NCBI RefSeq assembly: GCF_014779555.2
Contig: NZ_CP094357.1
Location: 868,001-932,000 of the forward strand
DNA: 64,000 bases
Direction of reading: 5' to 3'
DNA from: Lysobacter capsici
GTDB lineage: Bacteria; Pseudomonadota; Gammaproteobacteria; Xanthomonadales; Xanthomonadaceae
The translations under genes and the position numbers were made by a program. This document shows, piece by piece, positions 26,653-34,903 of this stretch. The notes below the pieces were generated by a model that worked only from the letters and a program-made list of their open reading frames with translations, searched no databases and was not told where the DNA came from. How positions within the stretch are numbered: position 1 is the stretch's first letter; every line of letters begins with the position of its first letter.

Positions 26653-26759
26653 GATTACGACAACGGAATGGGCGGTTGCGGGAGAAGGCGAGCGGGCAGC
26701 GGAAGGCGCACGAAGTGCAACAGCCGCCGCGATGCCCTCCGCATCGCAACCTGTAGCAC

Positions 26760-26972
26760 CCCAAGGCCGGTCTCCGGACTCGCCAGCGGGCCGACGCGGG
26801 GTCGACTCCGGTCGCGGCGCCTTCCCGTGCCTTGCACAGTGGCGGATGCCGCGATCTGACTGGCTTACCGTTGCGGGGGCAGTGCCGGAATGGCGCCGGC
26901 TCGTCCGATCGGAGGAGGGCGTGTCACCGGCTTCCCGTTTCAACCCCGGCGGCGCAAGCCGTGGGGGTCACC
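26760..26972 (-). ncRNA. Cobalamin riboswitch controlling btuB
   Basis: On the minus strand the classic elements appear in order: GGTGAC start near 26966, AACGGGAAGCCGGTG (about 26926-26940), CTGCCCCCGCAACGGTAA (about 26867-26884), GCCACTGTGCAAGGCACGGG (about 26824-26843) and the B12 box AGTCCGGAGACCGGCC (about 26765-26780). It lies about 140 bases upstream of the btuB start. Binding of adenosylcobalamin or a related form is expected to lower btuB expression. A hairpin GCGATGC-GGAGG-GCATCGC (26729-26747) downstream presents a purine-rich loop and may belong to the switch. Confidence 0.95.
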
Positions 26973-27017
26973 TTGAAGCGGTGCGCAGTCTACGCGATGC
27001 GGGGGGCAAAGTCCGGG

Positions 27018-27082
27018 CGTGCCCTCACCCCAACCCCTCTCCCGCAAGCGGGAGAGGGGCCTTGGTAGCGGGAGAGGGGCTT
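27018..27082. repeat. GC-rich dispersed repeat (CCCTCACCCC / CTCTCCCGC family)
   Basis: CCCTCACCCCAACCCCTCTC followed by CCGCAAGCGGGAGAGGGGC forms a hairpin and is followed by partial echoes (AGCGGGAGAGGGGC). This is the common short intergenic repeat type of xanthomonads. No gene is seen from 26973 to 27663. Confidence 0.7.
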
Positions 27083-27165
27083 TGTAGCGGTACAGGGGTT
27101 TTGTAGCCGGAAGTGGGAAAGGTTCTCTCCCATGGCGCATCAACGAGGTGATGGCCCGCGAAGCG

Positions 27166-27702
27166 AACAGCAAGCTCCCGGAAGCTCCCTTCTCCCGCCC
27201 CGCGGGAGAAGGTGCCCGAAGGGCGGATGAGGGCACTTGCGCTGGCGACTGCGACGAAGGCCGTTGACCAACGCCTCACACCTCAAAGCCACCGAACCGG
27301 CCGACCTCAATCGTGGCGTTCTTCGCCGTCCTGATCGCCATGCCGCCAGCACGCTCCCGGAAGCTCCCTTCTCCCGCTGTGCGGGAGAAGGTGCCCGAAG
27401 GGCGGATGAGGGCGCTTGTGCTGGCGACTGCAACGAAGGCCGCTGACCAACGCCTCACACCTCAAAACCACCGAACCGGCCGACCTCAATCGTGCAGTTC
27501 TTCGCCGTCCTGATCGCCATGCCGCCAGCAAGCTCCCGGAAGCTCCCTTCTCCCGCTGTGCGGGAGAAGGTGCCCGAAGGGCGGATGAGGGCACTTGCGC
27601 CGGCGACTGCGACGAAGGCCGCTGACCAACGCCTCACCTCAAAGCCAGCCGAACCGGCCGACCTCAATCGTGCCGTTCTTCGCCGTCCTGATCGCCATGC
27701 CG
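27166..27702. repeat. Three tandem copies of a 179-bp unit
   Basis: The GAAGCTCCC landmark recurs at 27181, 27360 and 27539, an exact 179-base period, and similarity extends over 537 bases (3 x 179). Each unit contains a CTTCTCCCGC / GCGGGAGAAGG hairpin followed by GTGCCCGAAGGGCGGATGAG, a dispersed repeat, plus unique sequence. The third unit contains the last 12 codons and stop of the TfoX-like gene, and units one and two contain near-identical copies of that gene end. It therefore arose by tandem duplication from the gene's 3' end. Confidence 0.9.
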
Positions 27703-28098
27703 CTCATCGCCGCCGGACGCATCATCGTCGTCATGCGCCGCCGGACCACCGTCGTAGGCCGAAGCGTCGTCATGCCGTTCCTCGGCATGCATGGTCGTAT
27801 GCACCGGCGCGGCGGCCGGCTTGTTGCGCGGCGCCGGCAGCAGCGCGGTCGCCGCTTCGGCGGCCAGGATCAGTTCCTGGCGGCGTTCGTCGCTGATCTC
27901 CTGCCAATGGCAGTCGAGCAGCGCGCCTTCGATCGCGTAAAGCAGGTTCAAGGTCGGCTTGAAGCCGGCGCGCTTGACCCGCATGAACGCCTCGACCGTG
28001 CCGATCGCGGCAATATCTTCATGCGTGCGCAAACCCACTTGGCGCAGCCAAGCCGCACTTTTAGGGCCGATGTTGCGCATCTTGGGTGCCGCGGTCAT
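27664..28098 (-). CDS. TfoX C-terminal domain protein
   Basis: 144 residues. The N-terminal 85 residues match the TfoX/Sxy C-terminal domain (MRNIGPKSAAWLRQVGLRT, YAIEGALLDCHW), a helix-hairpin-helix-like fold. Full TfoX also has an N-terminal domain, absent here. The tail (about residues 95-144) is His/Asp/Glu-rich low complexity (EERHDDAS, HDDDDAS), possibly metal-binding. The start overlaps the stop of msrC (ATGA), so both are co-expressed. The 3' end lies in the 179-bp tandem repeat. A competence role is not implied by this domain alone. Confidence 0.85.
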   Translation of the reverse strand: MTAAPKMRNIGPKSAAWLRQVGLRTHEDIAAIGTVEAFMRVKRAGFKPTLNLLYAIEGALLDCHWQEISDERRQELILAAEAATALLPAPRNKPAAAPVHTTMHAEERHDDASAYDGGPAAHDDDDASGGDERHGDQDGEERHD

Positions 28099-28577
28099 GC
28101 CAAAGACTCCAGGTAGACCTGCGCCAGGGCTTCCAGGCCCGCCTGGTCGTCGGCGTCGAAACGGTTCGGTACCGGGCTGTCGAGATCGAACACGCCGATC
28201 AGCCGCTCGCCCTTGAACAACGGCACCACCACTTCCGAACGCGAGGCCGCGTCGCAGGCGATATGGCCGGGGAAGTCGTGGACATCGGCGACGCGCTGGG
28301 TCTGGCGGCTCGACGCGGCCGCGCCGCACACGCCCTTGTCGAGCGGTATACGCACGCAGGCCGGCAGGCCCTGGAACGGTCCGACCACCAATTCGGCGCC
28401 ATCGTAGAAATAGAAGCCGACCCAGTTGAGCTGCGGCAGCGCCTGATTGACCAGCGCCGACAGGTTGGCGGCATTGGCGATCGGGTCGCGCTCGCCGTCG
28501 AGCAGGCCGCGTGCCTGATCGAGCAACTGGGCGTACTGCTCGGGCTTTCCGCCCGAAAGTGTGGAGGCTGTAAACAT
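28095..28577 (-). CDS. msrC: Free methionine-(R)-sulfoxide reductase (GAF domain)
   Basis: 160 residues, a single GAF domain that reduces free Met-R-sulfoxide using a cysteine relay. The three cysteines Cys74, Cys84 and Cys108 have the 10/24 spacing of the E. coli enzyme (84, 94, 118), in LPACVRIP, KGVCGAAA and HIACDAASRSE. A cytoplasmic oxidative-repair enzyme. Its stop overlaps the start of the TfoX-like gene. It is divergent from bioD. Confidence 0.93.
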   Translation of the reverse strand: MFTASTLSGGKPEQYAQLLDQARGLLDGERDPIANAANLSALVNQALPQLNWVGFYFYDGAELVVGPFQGLPACVRIPLDKGVCGAAASSRQTQRVADVHDFPGHIACDAASRSEVVVPLFKGERLIGVFDLDSPVPNRFDADDQAGLEALAQVYLESLA

Positions 28578-28743
28578 TCAGGGAGTGTAACAGCGGGGCC
28601 TGCCGCGACTACCATGGCCGGCTGGCATCGCTGGAAAGCGCGAGATGAGTCACATCCACGGTGACTTGAGCGCCCACGCCGCCTGCATCTTGGCCACCTT
28701 GCCGCATCGCCTTACCCATCTCCCAGGACCCTGCGCTTCCCGC

Positions 28744-29448
28744 ATGACCGACTCCCTCCGACTTCCGCGCGGCCCGCTTCCCAACGGTGTGTTCGTCACC
28801 GGCACCGACACCGGCATCGGCAAGTCGCTAGCCAGCGCCACGTTGCTGCACAGCCTGCGTTCGCTCGGCGCGCGCGCGGTCGGGATGAAGCCGGTCGCCA
28901 GCGGCTGCGACGCCACCGCCGACGGCTGGCGCAACGAGGACGCGCTGCTGCTGCAGGCGGCCAGCAGGCCGACGCCGCGCTACGACGACATCAACCCCTA
29001 CGCGCTGCCGCAACCGCTGGCCCCGGAGATCGCCGCCGCGCAGGCCGGAGTCGAGATCGCGCTCGCGCCGATCCACCAGGCCTATGCGCGGTTGTCGGCG
29101 CAGGCCGATACGGTCGTGGTCGAAGGCGTCGGCGGCTGGGCCGCGCCGATCAGCGCCGAGCTCGATCAGATCGACCTGGTGCGCGCCCTGGATCTGCCGG
29201 TGGTGCTGGTGGTCGGCGTGCGCCTGGGAGCGATCAACCACGCGCGGCTGAGCGCGCGCGCGATCCAGGCCGACGGCGCGCGGCTGGTCGGCTGGATCGC
29301 CAACGGCATCGATCCGCACATGGCGAGCGCCGAGGAAAACTTCCAGATCCTGTGCCGGCGCCTGCCGGTGCCGTGCTGGGGCCGGCTGCCGTATTCGCCG
29401 TCGCCCGATCCGGCCGCGATGGCGGGACTGTTGACGCCGGTGTTCTGA
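28744..29448 (+). CDS. bioD: Dethiobiotin synthetase
   Basis: 234 residues. Closes the ureido ring of 7,8-diaminopelargonate with CO2 and ATP in biotin synthesis. The P-loop GTDTGIGKS is at residues 20-28, followed by the GMKPVASGC and VEGVGGWAAP family motifs. The frame is open upstream, but ATG at 28744 gives the normal length. Transcribed alone; bioA/B/C/F are not in the window. Confidence 0.96.
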   Translation: MTDSLRLPRGPLPNGVFVTGTDTGIGKSLASATLLHSLRSLGARAVGMKPVASGCDATADGWRNEDALLLQAASRPTPRYDDINPYALPQPLAPEIAAAQAGVEIALAPIHQAYARLSAQADTVVVEGVGGWAAPISAELDQIDLVRALDLPVVLVVGVRLGAINHARLSARAIQADGARLVGWIANGIDPHMASAEENFQILCRRLPVPCWGRLPYSPSPDPAAMAGLLTPVF

Positions 29449-29687
29449 AAACGCGGCATTCGCGACGCGGGCCGAGCGAAGTTCGGCGTTGCGAGGGTGG
29501 GCGTGGCGTGCGGCGAGTTCGAAAGAGCGGTTCGCGCTTCGGCCACGGAGGCTTGCGGCGACAGCCGCACGGCTCTTTCCATGCACCAGTGAAGACGTGG
29601 CAGCGAAGCGGTCGAGGCGAGCGGCCGCGATCGCCGATCCGGCATTCCTCATTGACCCACCCGCGCGACGACTTTCACGCAGACAAC

Positions 29688-29720
29688 AAAAAACCCGACA
29701 GCCTGCGCTGCCGGGTTTTT
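29688..29720. terminator. Bidirectional terminator between bioD and the phasin gene
   Basis: A6-CCCG and CAGC arms pair with GCTG and CGGG-T5 around a CTGC loop with one mismatch. The T runs on both strands serve the convergent genes. The 29449-29687 stretch before it has no recognisable gene. Confidence 0.85.
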
Positions 29721-29758
29721 GTATCCGCGTTACCCGCCGGATAGAGAAACGGTTGCGA

Positions 29759-30163
29759 TTACTTCGCAGCGGTCGCCTTGGTCGCGGCCTTGGTGGCCTT
29801 CTCGACGTTGGCCTGGGTGGCCTTGGCGGCGGTTTCGATCTGCGACTTGGCCAGCTCGGCGATGGCTTCGTTGGCCTTGATGGTGCGGCCGAACGCTTCC
29901 TGACCGGTGCTGACAGCGCGCTCGACGTTTTCGCGAGCGATCTGCACGCCCTTCGGCCACAGGGTCTTGAACGCTTCCGGATCGCGCGCTTCGGCGGCTT
30001 CACCGAAGAAAGCGAAGGTCGCGTTGACGCGCTCTTCGATCGCGGCGATCTGCAGACCGAACACGGCGCCGGCGTTGTCGAGGGCCAGGCGGTTGACCTG
30101 AGCGGCCGTGTCCGCGAACTGGCGCGTAGCGGCGGCGAACTGTTCGTTGAATTGCTGGTACAT
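29759..30163 (-). CDS. Phasin family protein
   Basis: 134 residues, entirely helical, beginning MYQQFNEQFAAATRQFAD as in phasin_2 proteins, with an Ala/Lys-rich tail (KATKAATKATAAK). Phasins coat polyhydroxyalkanoate granules and can act as general stress chaperones. No PHA synthase is in the window. It has a clear promoter at 30217-30245 with a palindrome over the -35, and a terminator after the stop. Confidence 0.93.
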   Translation of the reverse strand: MYQQFNEQFAAATRQFADTAAQVNRLALDNAGAVFGLQIAAIEERVNATFAFFGEAAEARDPEAFKTLWPKGVQIARENVERAVSTGQEAFGRTIKANEAIAELAKSQIETAAKATQANVEKATKAATKATAAK

Positions 30164-30216
30164 GGCTGAGCTCCTGAGTAAGGGTCCAGACGAAGAACGA
30201 CTGGATTGTGCGGTGC

Positions 30217-30247
30217 AGCATAGGCCCGACTTTGTTGCGATGCAACA
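30217..30247 (-). promoter_or_regulatory. Phasin promoter with overlapping TGC/GCA palindrome
   Basis: On the minus strand TTGCAT, 17 bases, TATGCT makes a good sigma-70 promoter ending about 53 bases before the ATG. The -35 lies inside a perfect palindrome TGTTGC-ATC-GCAACA (30233-30247), similar in style to the TGC/GCA sites bound by PhaR-type PHA-responsive repressors. Confidence 0.6.
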
Positions 30248-30674
30248 TCGACCCGACGAGCGGTCGCCAACCGTTCAGAAAGCTCGCCTATTCAGCTAGT
30301 TAGCGCCGAGGCAGCTGTTCAGGCAAAGCGTCGCGACACGGTGGAAACCGGGCCCGAATGCGCCGGTTGGGCGCGCATCGGCCGGCGGTCGCGAGTGCGA
30401 TCGGCCGACCGTGGGCACCGTGCATGGGCTGGGTTACAGATGGACTATTCGCGGCCCGGTTTGCTGGCGGCGAAAGATGGAATTGCGCGCGCGGTCCAGG
30501 AACGCATCCTTGCGTTCCGGCGCAGCAGTCGCGTTTGCGCGAGGTTGCGATGCCGCATGGCGAGCGGACGCCGTCAGGCCTGGGGCCGACGCGCAGACAT
30601 AACGGCGATACGTTCGCGACCGCGCCGATCGGCGGGCCGTCAGGCCGAATCAGTCCCGGATCCGGGCCGCGGCC
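30248..30674. other. Intergenic stretch, nothing recognised
   Basis: About 430 bases between the phasin promoter and the end of queD. No credible gene, repeat or hairpin terminator was recognised. Confidence 0.4.
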
Positions 30675-31037
30675 TCAGCCGCGATAACGACAACCCGCGG
30701 TGCAGGTCTCGTGGACGACGATTTCGCTCAACAGCGGCAGCACCGGCTTGAGCTGATCCCAGACCCACACCGCCAGACGCTCGCTGGTCGGGTTTTCCAG
30801 GCCTTCGATGTCGTTGAGGTAATGATGATCGAGGCGGTCGTAGATCGGCTGGAATGCCTTCTTGACGTCGGCGTAGTCCATCACCCAGCCGGTGTGCTCG
30901 CCCAGTTCGCCGCGCAGATGCACCTCGATCCGGAACGAGTGGCCGTGCAGGCGCGCGCACTTGTGGCCTTCGGGCACGTTCGGCAGCCGGTGCGCGGCTT
31001 CGAGGGTGAAGACCTTGAAGATATCGACGGCAGTCAT
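30675..31037 (-). CDS. queD: 6-carboxy-5,6,7,8-tetrahydropterin synthase
   Basis: 120 residues. Converts 7,8-dihydroneopterin triphosphate to 6-carboxytetrahydropterin in queuosine synthesis. Zn ligands His16 (AAHRL), His31 and His33 (LHGHSF) and catalytic Cys27 (EGHKCARL) are present, with the downstream LDHHYLN and SERLAVWVW family motifs. It starts at ATG 31037, after the tRNA-Met terminator. Other queuosine genes are not in the window. Confidence 0.95.
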   Translation of the reverse strand: MTAVDIFKVFTLEAAHRLPNVPEGHKCARLHGHSFRIEVHLRGELGEHTGWVMDYADVKKAFQPIYDRLDHHYLNDIEGLENPTSERLAVWVWDQLKPVLPLLSEIVVHETCTAGCRYRG

Positions 31038-31109
31038 GGCGGTAACCGGTGGCGGTGCGGACGCGGCGCGGCGTCGGTGAGTGGGGCGGCAGGCGCGTCC
31101 GGCGCCGGA

Positions 31110-31139
31110 AACGAAAAGGCCCGCAGCGCGGGCGGGCCT
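31110..31139 (-). terminator. Terminator after tRNA-Met
   Basis: Minus-strand 8-bp stem AGGCCCGC / GCGGGCCT with a 7-base loop, followed by TTTCGTTT. It separates the tRNA from queD. Confidence 0.8.
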
Positions 31140-31162
31140 GGGTCTTGCTGCGCGGGTATCCA

Positions 31163-31239
31163 TGGTGGCTATGGGTGGACTCGAACCACCGACCCCAGCA
31201 TTATGAGTGCTGTGCTCTAACCGGCTGAGCTACATAGCC
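31163..31239 (-). tRNA. tRNA-Met (anticodon CAT, elongator type)
   Basis: 77 bases including an encoded CCA end. The acceptor GGCTATG pairs with CATAGCC, the D arm has TAGCTCAG, the anticodon loop reads CTCATAA, and the T arm has GGTTCGAGTCC. The sequence is close to E. coli elongator tRNA-Met. Confidence 0.97.
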
Positions 31240-31364
31240 ATGGGGAACCGCGAATTCTTCATGCCGGACGGGCGCTTGTCAATCGTCTGAGCGCGGCTTT
31301 GCCCGACTTGTCGTCTGCGCCACCCCGTGGCAGAGTCGGTCTCAGTGAATTTGGAGTCCGCATC

Positions 31365-31982
31365 GTGATCGATCCGGACGGCTATAGGCCTAATGTCGGC
31401 ATCGTGCTCATGCACCCGGACGGCCGCTTGTTCTGGGCCCGGCGCGTGCATCGCGACGGCTGGCAATTCCCGCAAGGCGGGATGAACACCGACGAGACGC
31501 CGCTCGAGGCGATGTACCGCGAGTTGCACGAGGAAACCGGCCTGCTCCCGCAGCATGTCGAAGTCCTCGGCTCGACCCCGGGTTGGCTGCGTTATCGCCT
31601 GCCGCGGCGGGCGGTGCGTCGCAACGACCGGTTGGTCTGCATCGGCCAGAAACAGGTCTGGTTCCTGCTGCGCCTGACCGGCGAGGAGTCCGACCTGCGC
31701 CTGGACCTGACCGACAAGCCCGAGTTCGATCACTGGCGCTGGGTCGATTTCTGGTACCCGGTGGAACACGTGGTCATGTTCAAGCGCGGGGTCTATGCCA
31801 GTGCCTTGCGCCATCTGGCGCCGTTCGCGCGCCAGCTCGCCGGTCCCCAGGCGGTTCCCGTGCCCAGCCCGGAAGCGCGTCTGCGCGAGGCGCAGATGGG
31901 CGGCTGCGGCCACCCGCCGCGTGCGCGGGCGTTCGGGGGCGGCAATCCGGCCCGCGGCAGCGGGTCCGATTCGGGCGGCTGA
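31365..31982 (+). CDS. rppH: RNA pyrophosphohydrolase
   Basis: 205 residues. Removes pyrophosphate from triphosphorylated mRNA 5' ends to start RNase E-dependent decay. The GTG start gives the typical [16 protein letters not shown]-terminus and has GGAG at 31353-31356. The Nudix box [20 protein letters not shown] is intact at about residues 37-56. The C-terminal 40 residues are Gly/Arg/Pro-rich and not conserved. Confidence 0.95.
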   Translation: MIDPDGYRPNVGIVLMHPDGRLFWARRVHRDGWQFPQGGMNTDETPLEAMYRELHEETGLLPQHVEVLGSTPGWLRYRLPRRAVRRNDRLVCIGQKQVWFLLRLTGEESDLRLDLTDKPEFDHWRWVDFWYPVEHVVMFKRGVYASALRHLAPFARQLAGPQAVPVPSPEARLREAQMGGCGHPPRARAFGGGNPARGSGSDSGG

Positions 31983-32031
31983 GCCGGGTCGGGCCTGTCC
32001 GGGCAAGCGTTTGCGGGCTTGTTGGTCGCGG

Positions 32032-32050
32032 TTAATTGACAATCATTCGC
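32032..32050. promoter_or_regulatory. Possible Fur box upstream of bfd
   Basis: TTAATTGACAATCATTCGC matches 12 of 19 positions of the GATAATGATAATCATTATC consensus, with the right half strongest. It lies about 55 bases upstream of the bfd start. Confidence 0.45.
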
Positions 32051-32105
32051 ATCCGTGGCGGAATGGCGCTGCAGCCAGTTGGCTGCATGACCGAAGACCT
32101 GCGCC

Positions 32106-32309
32106 GTGTACGTCTGCATCTGCAACGGAGTCACCGACCGCGATATCCGCCAGGCCGCCGAAGCCGGTTGCCGCAGCGTGCCCGAGCTGACCATGCGCAC
32201 CGGTGCCGGCGCCAATTGCGGCAGCTGCCTGGAACTGGCCAGCTCGCTGCTGGAGCAGGCGCGCAACGTGCGCGAGCTGCCGTTGAACGTGCTGCAACAG
32301 GCCGCCTGA
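32106..32309 (+). CDS. bfd: Bacterioferritin-associated ferredoxin
   Basis: 67 residues starting at GTG. Four cysteines Cys4, Cys6, Cys38 and Cys41 (YVCICNG and GANCGSC) form the C-x-C...C-x2-C [2Fe-2S] site. Bfd passes electrons to bacterioferritin to release stored iron. bfr follows 284 bases downstream in the same direction, and a Fur-like site precedes bfd, fitting iron-starvation induction. The length is normal. Confidence 0.93.
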   Translation: MYVCICNGVTDRDIRQAAEAGCRSVPELTMRTGAGANCGSCLELASSLLEQARNVRELPLNVLQQAA

Positions 32310-32593
32310 GCCGTCGCAGCGTTGTGTGATTCGGGCTGCGCCCGACTTCGAGTTTCCCCCTGTGATCTTCGCCGCGGCCCCGACGCTGCGGCCCGGCCTT
32401 GTTCCGCGGGCCGACTCGCCGTTTGATCGCGTCATCGACGCGACCTTCCAGTAACGCCGCGCGCCGCTTGCGAGCGACGCCGTGGCGGCGCCAACGACAC
32501 TGATTCTCGGCTCCCGTTGCGCACGATTCGCGTTTCGTCATGGCGCGGGCGAAACCGTTAGAGTGCCGCCCATTGCAACGTCGGAGCACGGCC

Positions 32594-33064
32594 ATGAAAG
32601 GCGACCCCAAGGTCATCGAATACCTCAACAAGGCGCTCTTCAATGAGCTGACCGCGATCAACCAGTACTTCCTGCACGCCAAGATGCTGAAGAACTGGGG
32701 CCTGAAGGAACTGGCCGAGCACGAGTACCACGAGTCGATCGACGAGATGAAGCACGCCGACAAGTTGTCGGACCGCATCCTGTTCCTCGACGGCCTGCCG
32801 AACTTCCAGGCGCTGGGCAAGCTGCGCATCGGCGAAAACCCGCGCGAGTTGCTGGCCTGCGATCTGGCGCTGGAACTCGAGGCAATCCCGCTGCTGCGCG
32901 AGGCGATCAAGTACTGCGAAACCGTCAGCGACTACGTCAGCCGCAAGCTGTTCGCCGACATCCTGGATTCCGAAGAAGAGCATGTCGACTGGATCGAAAC
33001 CCAGTTGGCGTTGATCGAGCGTCTGGGCGAGCAGAACTATCTGCTGACCAAGATCGAGGAGTGA
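32594..33064 (+). CDS. bfr: Bacterioferritin
   Basis: 156 residues. Stores iron in a 24-subunit shell with heme at subunit interfaces. Ferroxidase ligands are visible: Glu18 in [10 protein letters not shown], Glu51 and His54 with heme ligand Met52 in [10 protein letters not shown], Glu94, and Glu127/His130 in [10 protein letters not shown] ribosome site (GGAG) precedes the ATG. Partner of bfd upstream; the 284-base gap suggests its own promoter. A strong terminator is at 33233. Confidence 0.97.
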   Translation: MKGDPKVIEYLNKALFNELTAINQYFLHAKMLKNWGLKELAEHEYHESIDEMKHADKLSDRILFLDGLPNFQALGKLRIGENPRELLACDLALELEAIPLLREAIKYCETVSDYVSRKLFADILDSEEEHVDWIETQLALIERLGEQNYLLTKIEE

Positions 33065-33232
33065 GTGGACAGGAGTGAGGAACGAGTGGTTCGGTGTCTG
33101 CCGCTTACCTGATTTCGGTTCCAGCCAGCCAGCGACGTGGATGACGTAGCCAGCCCGCCAGGATCGCGATCGGCCGAGCGCTTATGAGCGCCTTTCGTTT
33201 CTCGCTTTTACGCTTGCCTTCAATGCAACAAG

Positions 33233-33266
33233 AAAAAGCCGCCGGCGATGAGCTGGCGGCTTTTTT
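33233..33266. terminator. Bidirectional terminator between bfr and the DUF4126 gene
   Basis: Stem AAAAAGCCGCC / GGCGGCTTTTTT with an 11-base loop and T runs on both strands. The remaining intergenic sequence (33065-33502) holds no recognised gene. Confidence 0.88.
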
Positions 33267-33502
33267 CGTTGTTGCGATCGCAGTGCACGCTCAGGAATGC
33301 GTCGATGACATGAGTGGGAGGGGCGTGATCGAAGCGTCAGCCACGGAGACTTCGTGACATCGCCGTGACGTGCTGGAGCGCTGTGGCCGGCGGCGTTTTC
33401 CGACTCGACGCTCTGGGTTCAAATCATCATCGCGGTTCGGCCGAAGAAACAATCCGCGCATCGACGTGGCGAACGATCCCGCCTGTCTGCCGCAACGAGG
33501 CC

Positions 33503-34093
33503 TTACCCCGAAGCCGCGGCCCCGGCCTTCGGTCTGCGACGGAACAGCTTGCGCCACAGCCACCATAGCGCCATCGCGATCACCACGCTGATCAGCAGCA
33601 CGACGCCGAGCACCACCCACGGGTAGGCGAACACCAGCGACAGGCCGCCGAGCACGGCGACGTCTTCGGTCACCGAGGCGGTCCAGTTGCTGACCGGTTC
33701 GGGCGAGGTGTTGAGCACGGCGCGCGAGCCCGACTTCAACAAGTGACTCGTGAGTGCCACACCGGCACCGGTGGCGAGCGCGCCGGCACCGAGCTGGCCG
33801 TCGGGCGACATCGCCGCGGCCGCGAGAAAGGCGCCCACCGGCACCCGCAGCAAGGTGTGCAGCAGATCCCAGCCCGAGTCCACGCCGGGGATCTTGTCGG
33901 CGAAGAATTCGCCCACCGTCAGCAGGCCACAGACGCCGAGCACCCACGGCGACTGGGTCGCCTGCAGCGCGGTCGGCAGCTCCAGCCAGCCCAGCGCGCC
34001 GGCGATGCCGACCCCGAACACGGTCAGATAGACCCGGACCCCCGACAGCCAGGCGAGAACTACGCCAACTGCGAACAGGTGCGCATCGGACAT
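33503..34093 (-). CDS. DUF4126 membrane protein
   Basis: 196 residues with about five predicted hydrophobic helices (LFAVGVVLAWLSGVRVYLTV, WVLGVCGLLTVGEFFADKI, FLAAAAMSPDGQL, and a long C-terminal span before RKLFRRRPK). The GVRVYLTVFGVG and EFFADKIPGVDS segments are the DUF4126 signature. Inner-membrane protein of unknown function. It starts at ATG 34093; divergent from the gene at 34164 across only 70 bases. Confidence 0.88.
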   Translation of the reverse strand: MSDAHLFAVGVVLAWLSGVRVYLTVFGVGIAGALGWLELPTALQATQSPWVLGVCGLLTVGEFFADKIPGVDSGWDLLHTLLRVPVGAFLAAAAMSPDGQLGAGALATGAGVALTSHLLKSGSRAVLNTSPEPVSNWTASVTEDVAVLGGLSLVFAYPWVVLGVVLLISVVIAMALWWLWRKLFRRRPKAGAAASG

Positions 34094-34163
34094 CGTGGCT
34101 TTCCCGTTAAGATTTAGGGTTGAGTATAGGTAAAGCCGGCGGTGTGAGCCGTCGTTGTCGAGT

Positions 34164-34898
34164 ATGGCCAAAACCCCGCCGCCGCGTTTCGTCATCGTCC
34201 AGCAGCAGCCGGACAAGCGCCCTTATATCTGGACCGCCGTCGGCGTGGCGTGGGCGTTGTCGCTGGTGGTGGCGTGGATGTGGTCGCAGTCGCTGGCCGC
34301 GCCCAGGCTGCCCAAGCTGACCGCCGAGCTGGAGACCACCAAGCGCGAGTTGCGCGACCGCCAGAACCAGCTCGACCGGCTGGCCCAGCGCGAGGCCACC
34401 TTGCAGCGCTCCGACCAGATCAGCCGCGCCGCCAACAAGCAGGTGCAGGGCTCGCTGGCCCAGCGCGAAGAGGAAATCTCCGATCTGCGCGCCGATGTCG
34501 CCTTCTACGAACGCCTGGTCGGCGCGACCGCGCCGGCCAAGGGGCTCAACGTGCACTCGGTCGAGTTCACGCCCGAAGCCGGCGGCACCTGGCATTACCA
34601 GATCGTCCTGACCCAGAATCTCAACCGCGGAGCGGTCAGCAGCGGGGGGCTGCAGTTCCAGGTCGAAGGCGTGCGCGGCGGCAAGCTGGCCGCGATCGGC
34701 TGGGACGAGTTGCACCAGAAGTCCAAGGCGCCCGCCCAGGACTATTCCTTCCGCTACTTCCAGCAGGTCGACGGCAGCGTGATGCTGCCGGCCGGGTTCA
34801 CTCCGCAACGCGTGCGCATCTCGCTGCGCGGGGAGAACGCCTCGATCGATCAGCACTTCGCCTGGAAGAGCGGCGTCACCGTAAACGGGGAAACTTAA
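34164..34898 (+). CDS. DUF6776-type membrane coiled-coil protein, first copy
   Basis: 244 residues. A short cytoplasmic N-terminus, one transmembrane helix (about 21-42, WTAVGVAWALSLVVAWMW), a coiled coil (about 50-115, rich in Glu/Arg/Gln with RDRQNQLDRLAQRE) and a periplasmic beta-rich domain with LTQNLNRGAVSSG and YSFRYFQQVDG. It is clearly paralogous to the product at 35361. Bactofilin follows after 5 bases, so all three genes are one operon. Probable membrane anchor or partner of bactofilin (inference). Confidence 0.85.
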   Translation: MAKTPPPRFVIVQQQPDKRPYIWTAVGVAWALSLVVAWMWSQSLAAPRLPKLTAELETTKRELRDRQNQLDRLAQREATLQRSDQISRAANKQVQGSLAQREEEISDLRADVAFYERLVGATAPAKGLNVHSVEFTPEAGGTWHYQIVLTQNLNRGAVSSGGLQFQVEGVRGGKLAAIGWDELHQKSKAPAQDYSFRYFQQVDGSVMLPAGFTPQRVRISLRGENASIDQHFAWKSGVTVNGET

Positions 34899-34903
34899 AC
34901 ACC

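Noticed and set aside
24658-26859. Plus-strand open frame of over 700 codons opposite btuB
   Set aside because: It covers btuB and its riboswitch in antisense; no ribosome site or domain.
27000-27663. Many short overlapping open frames in both directions
   Set aside because: They are produced by the 179-bp tandem repeat and REP hairpins, have no ribosome sites and repeat the same translation.
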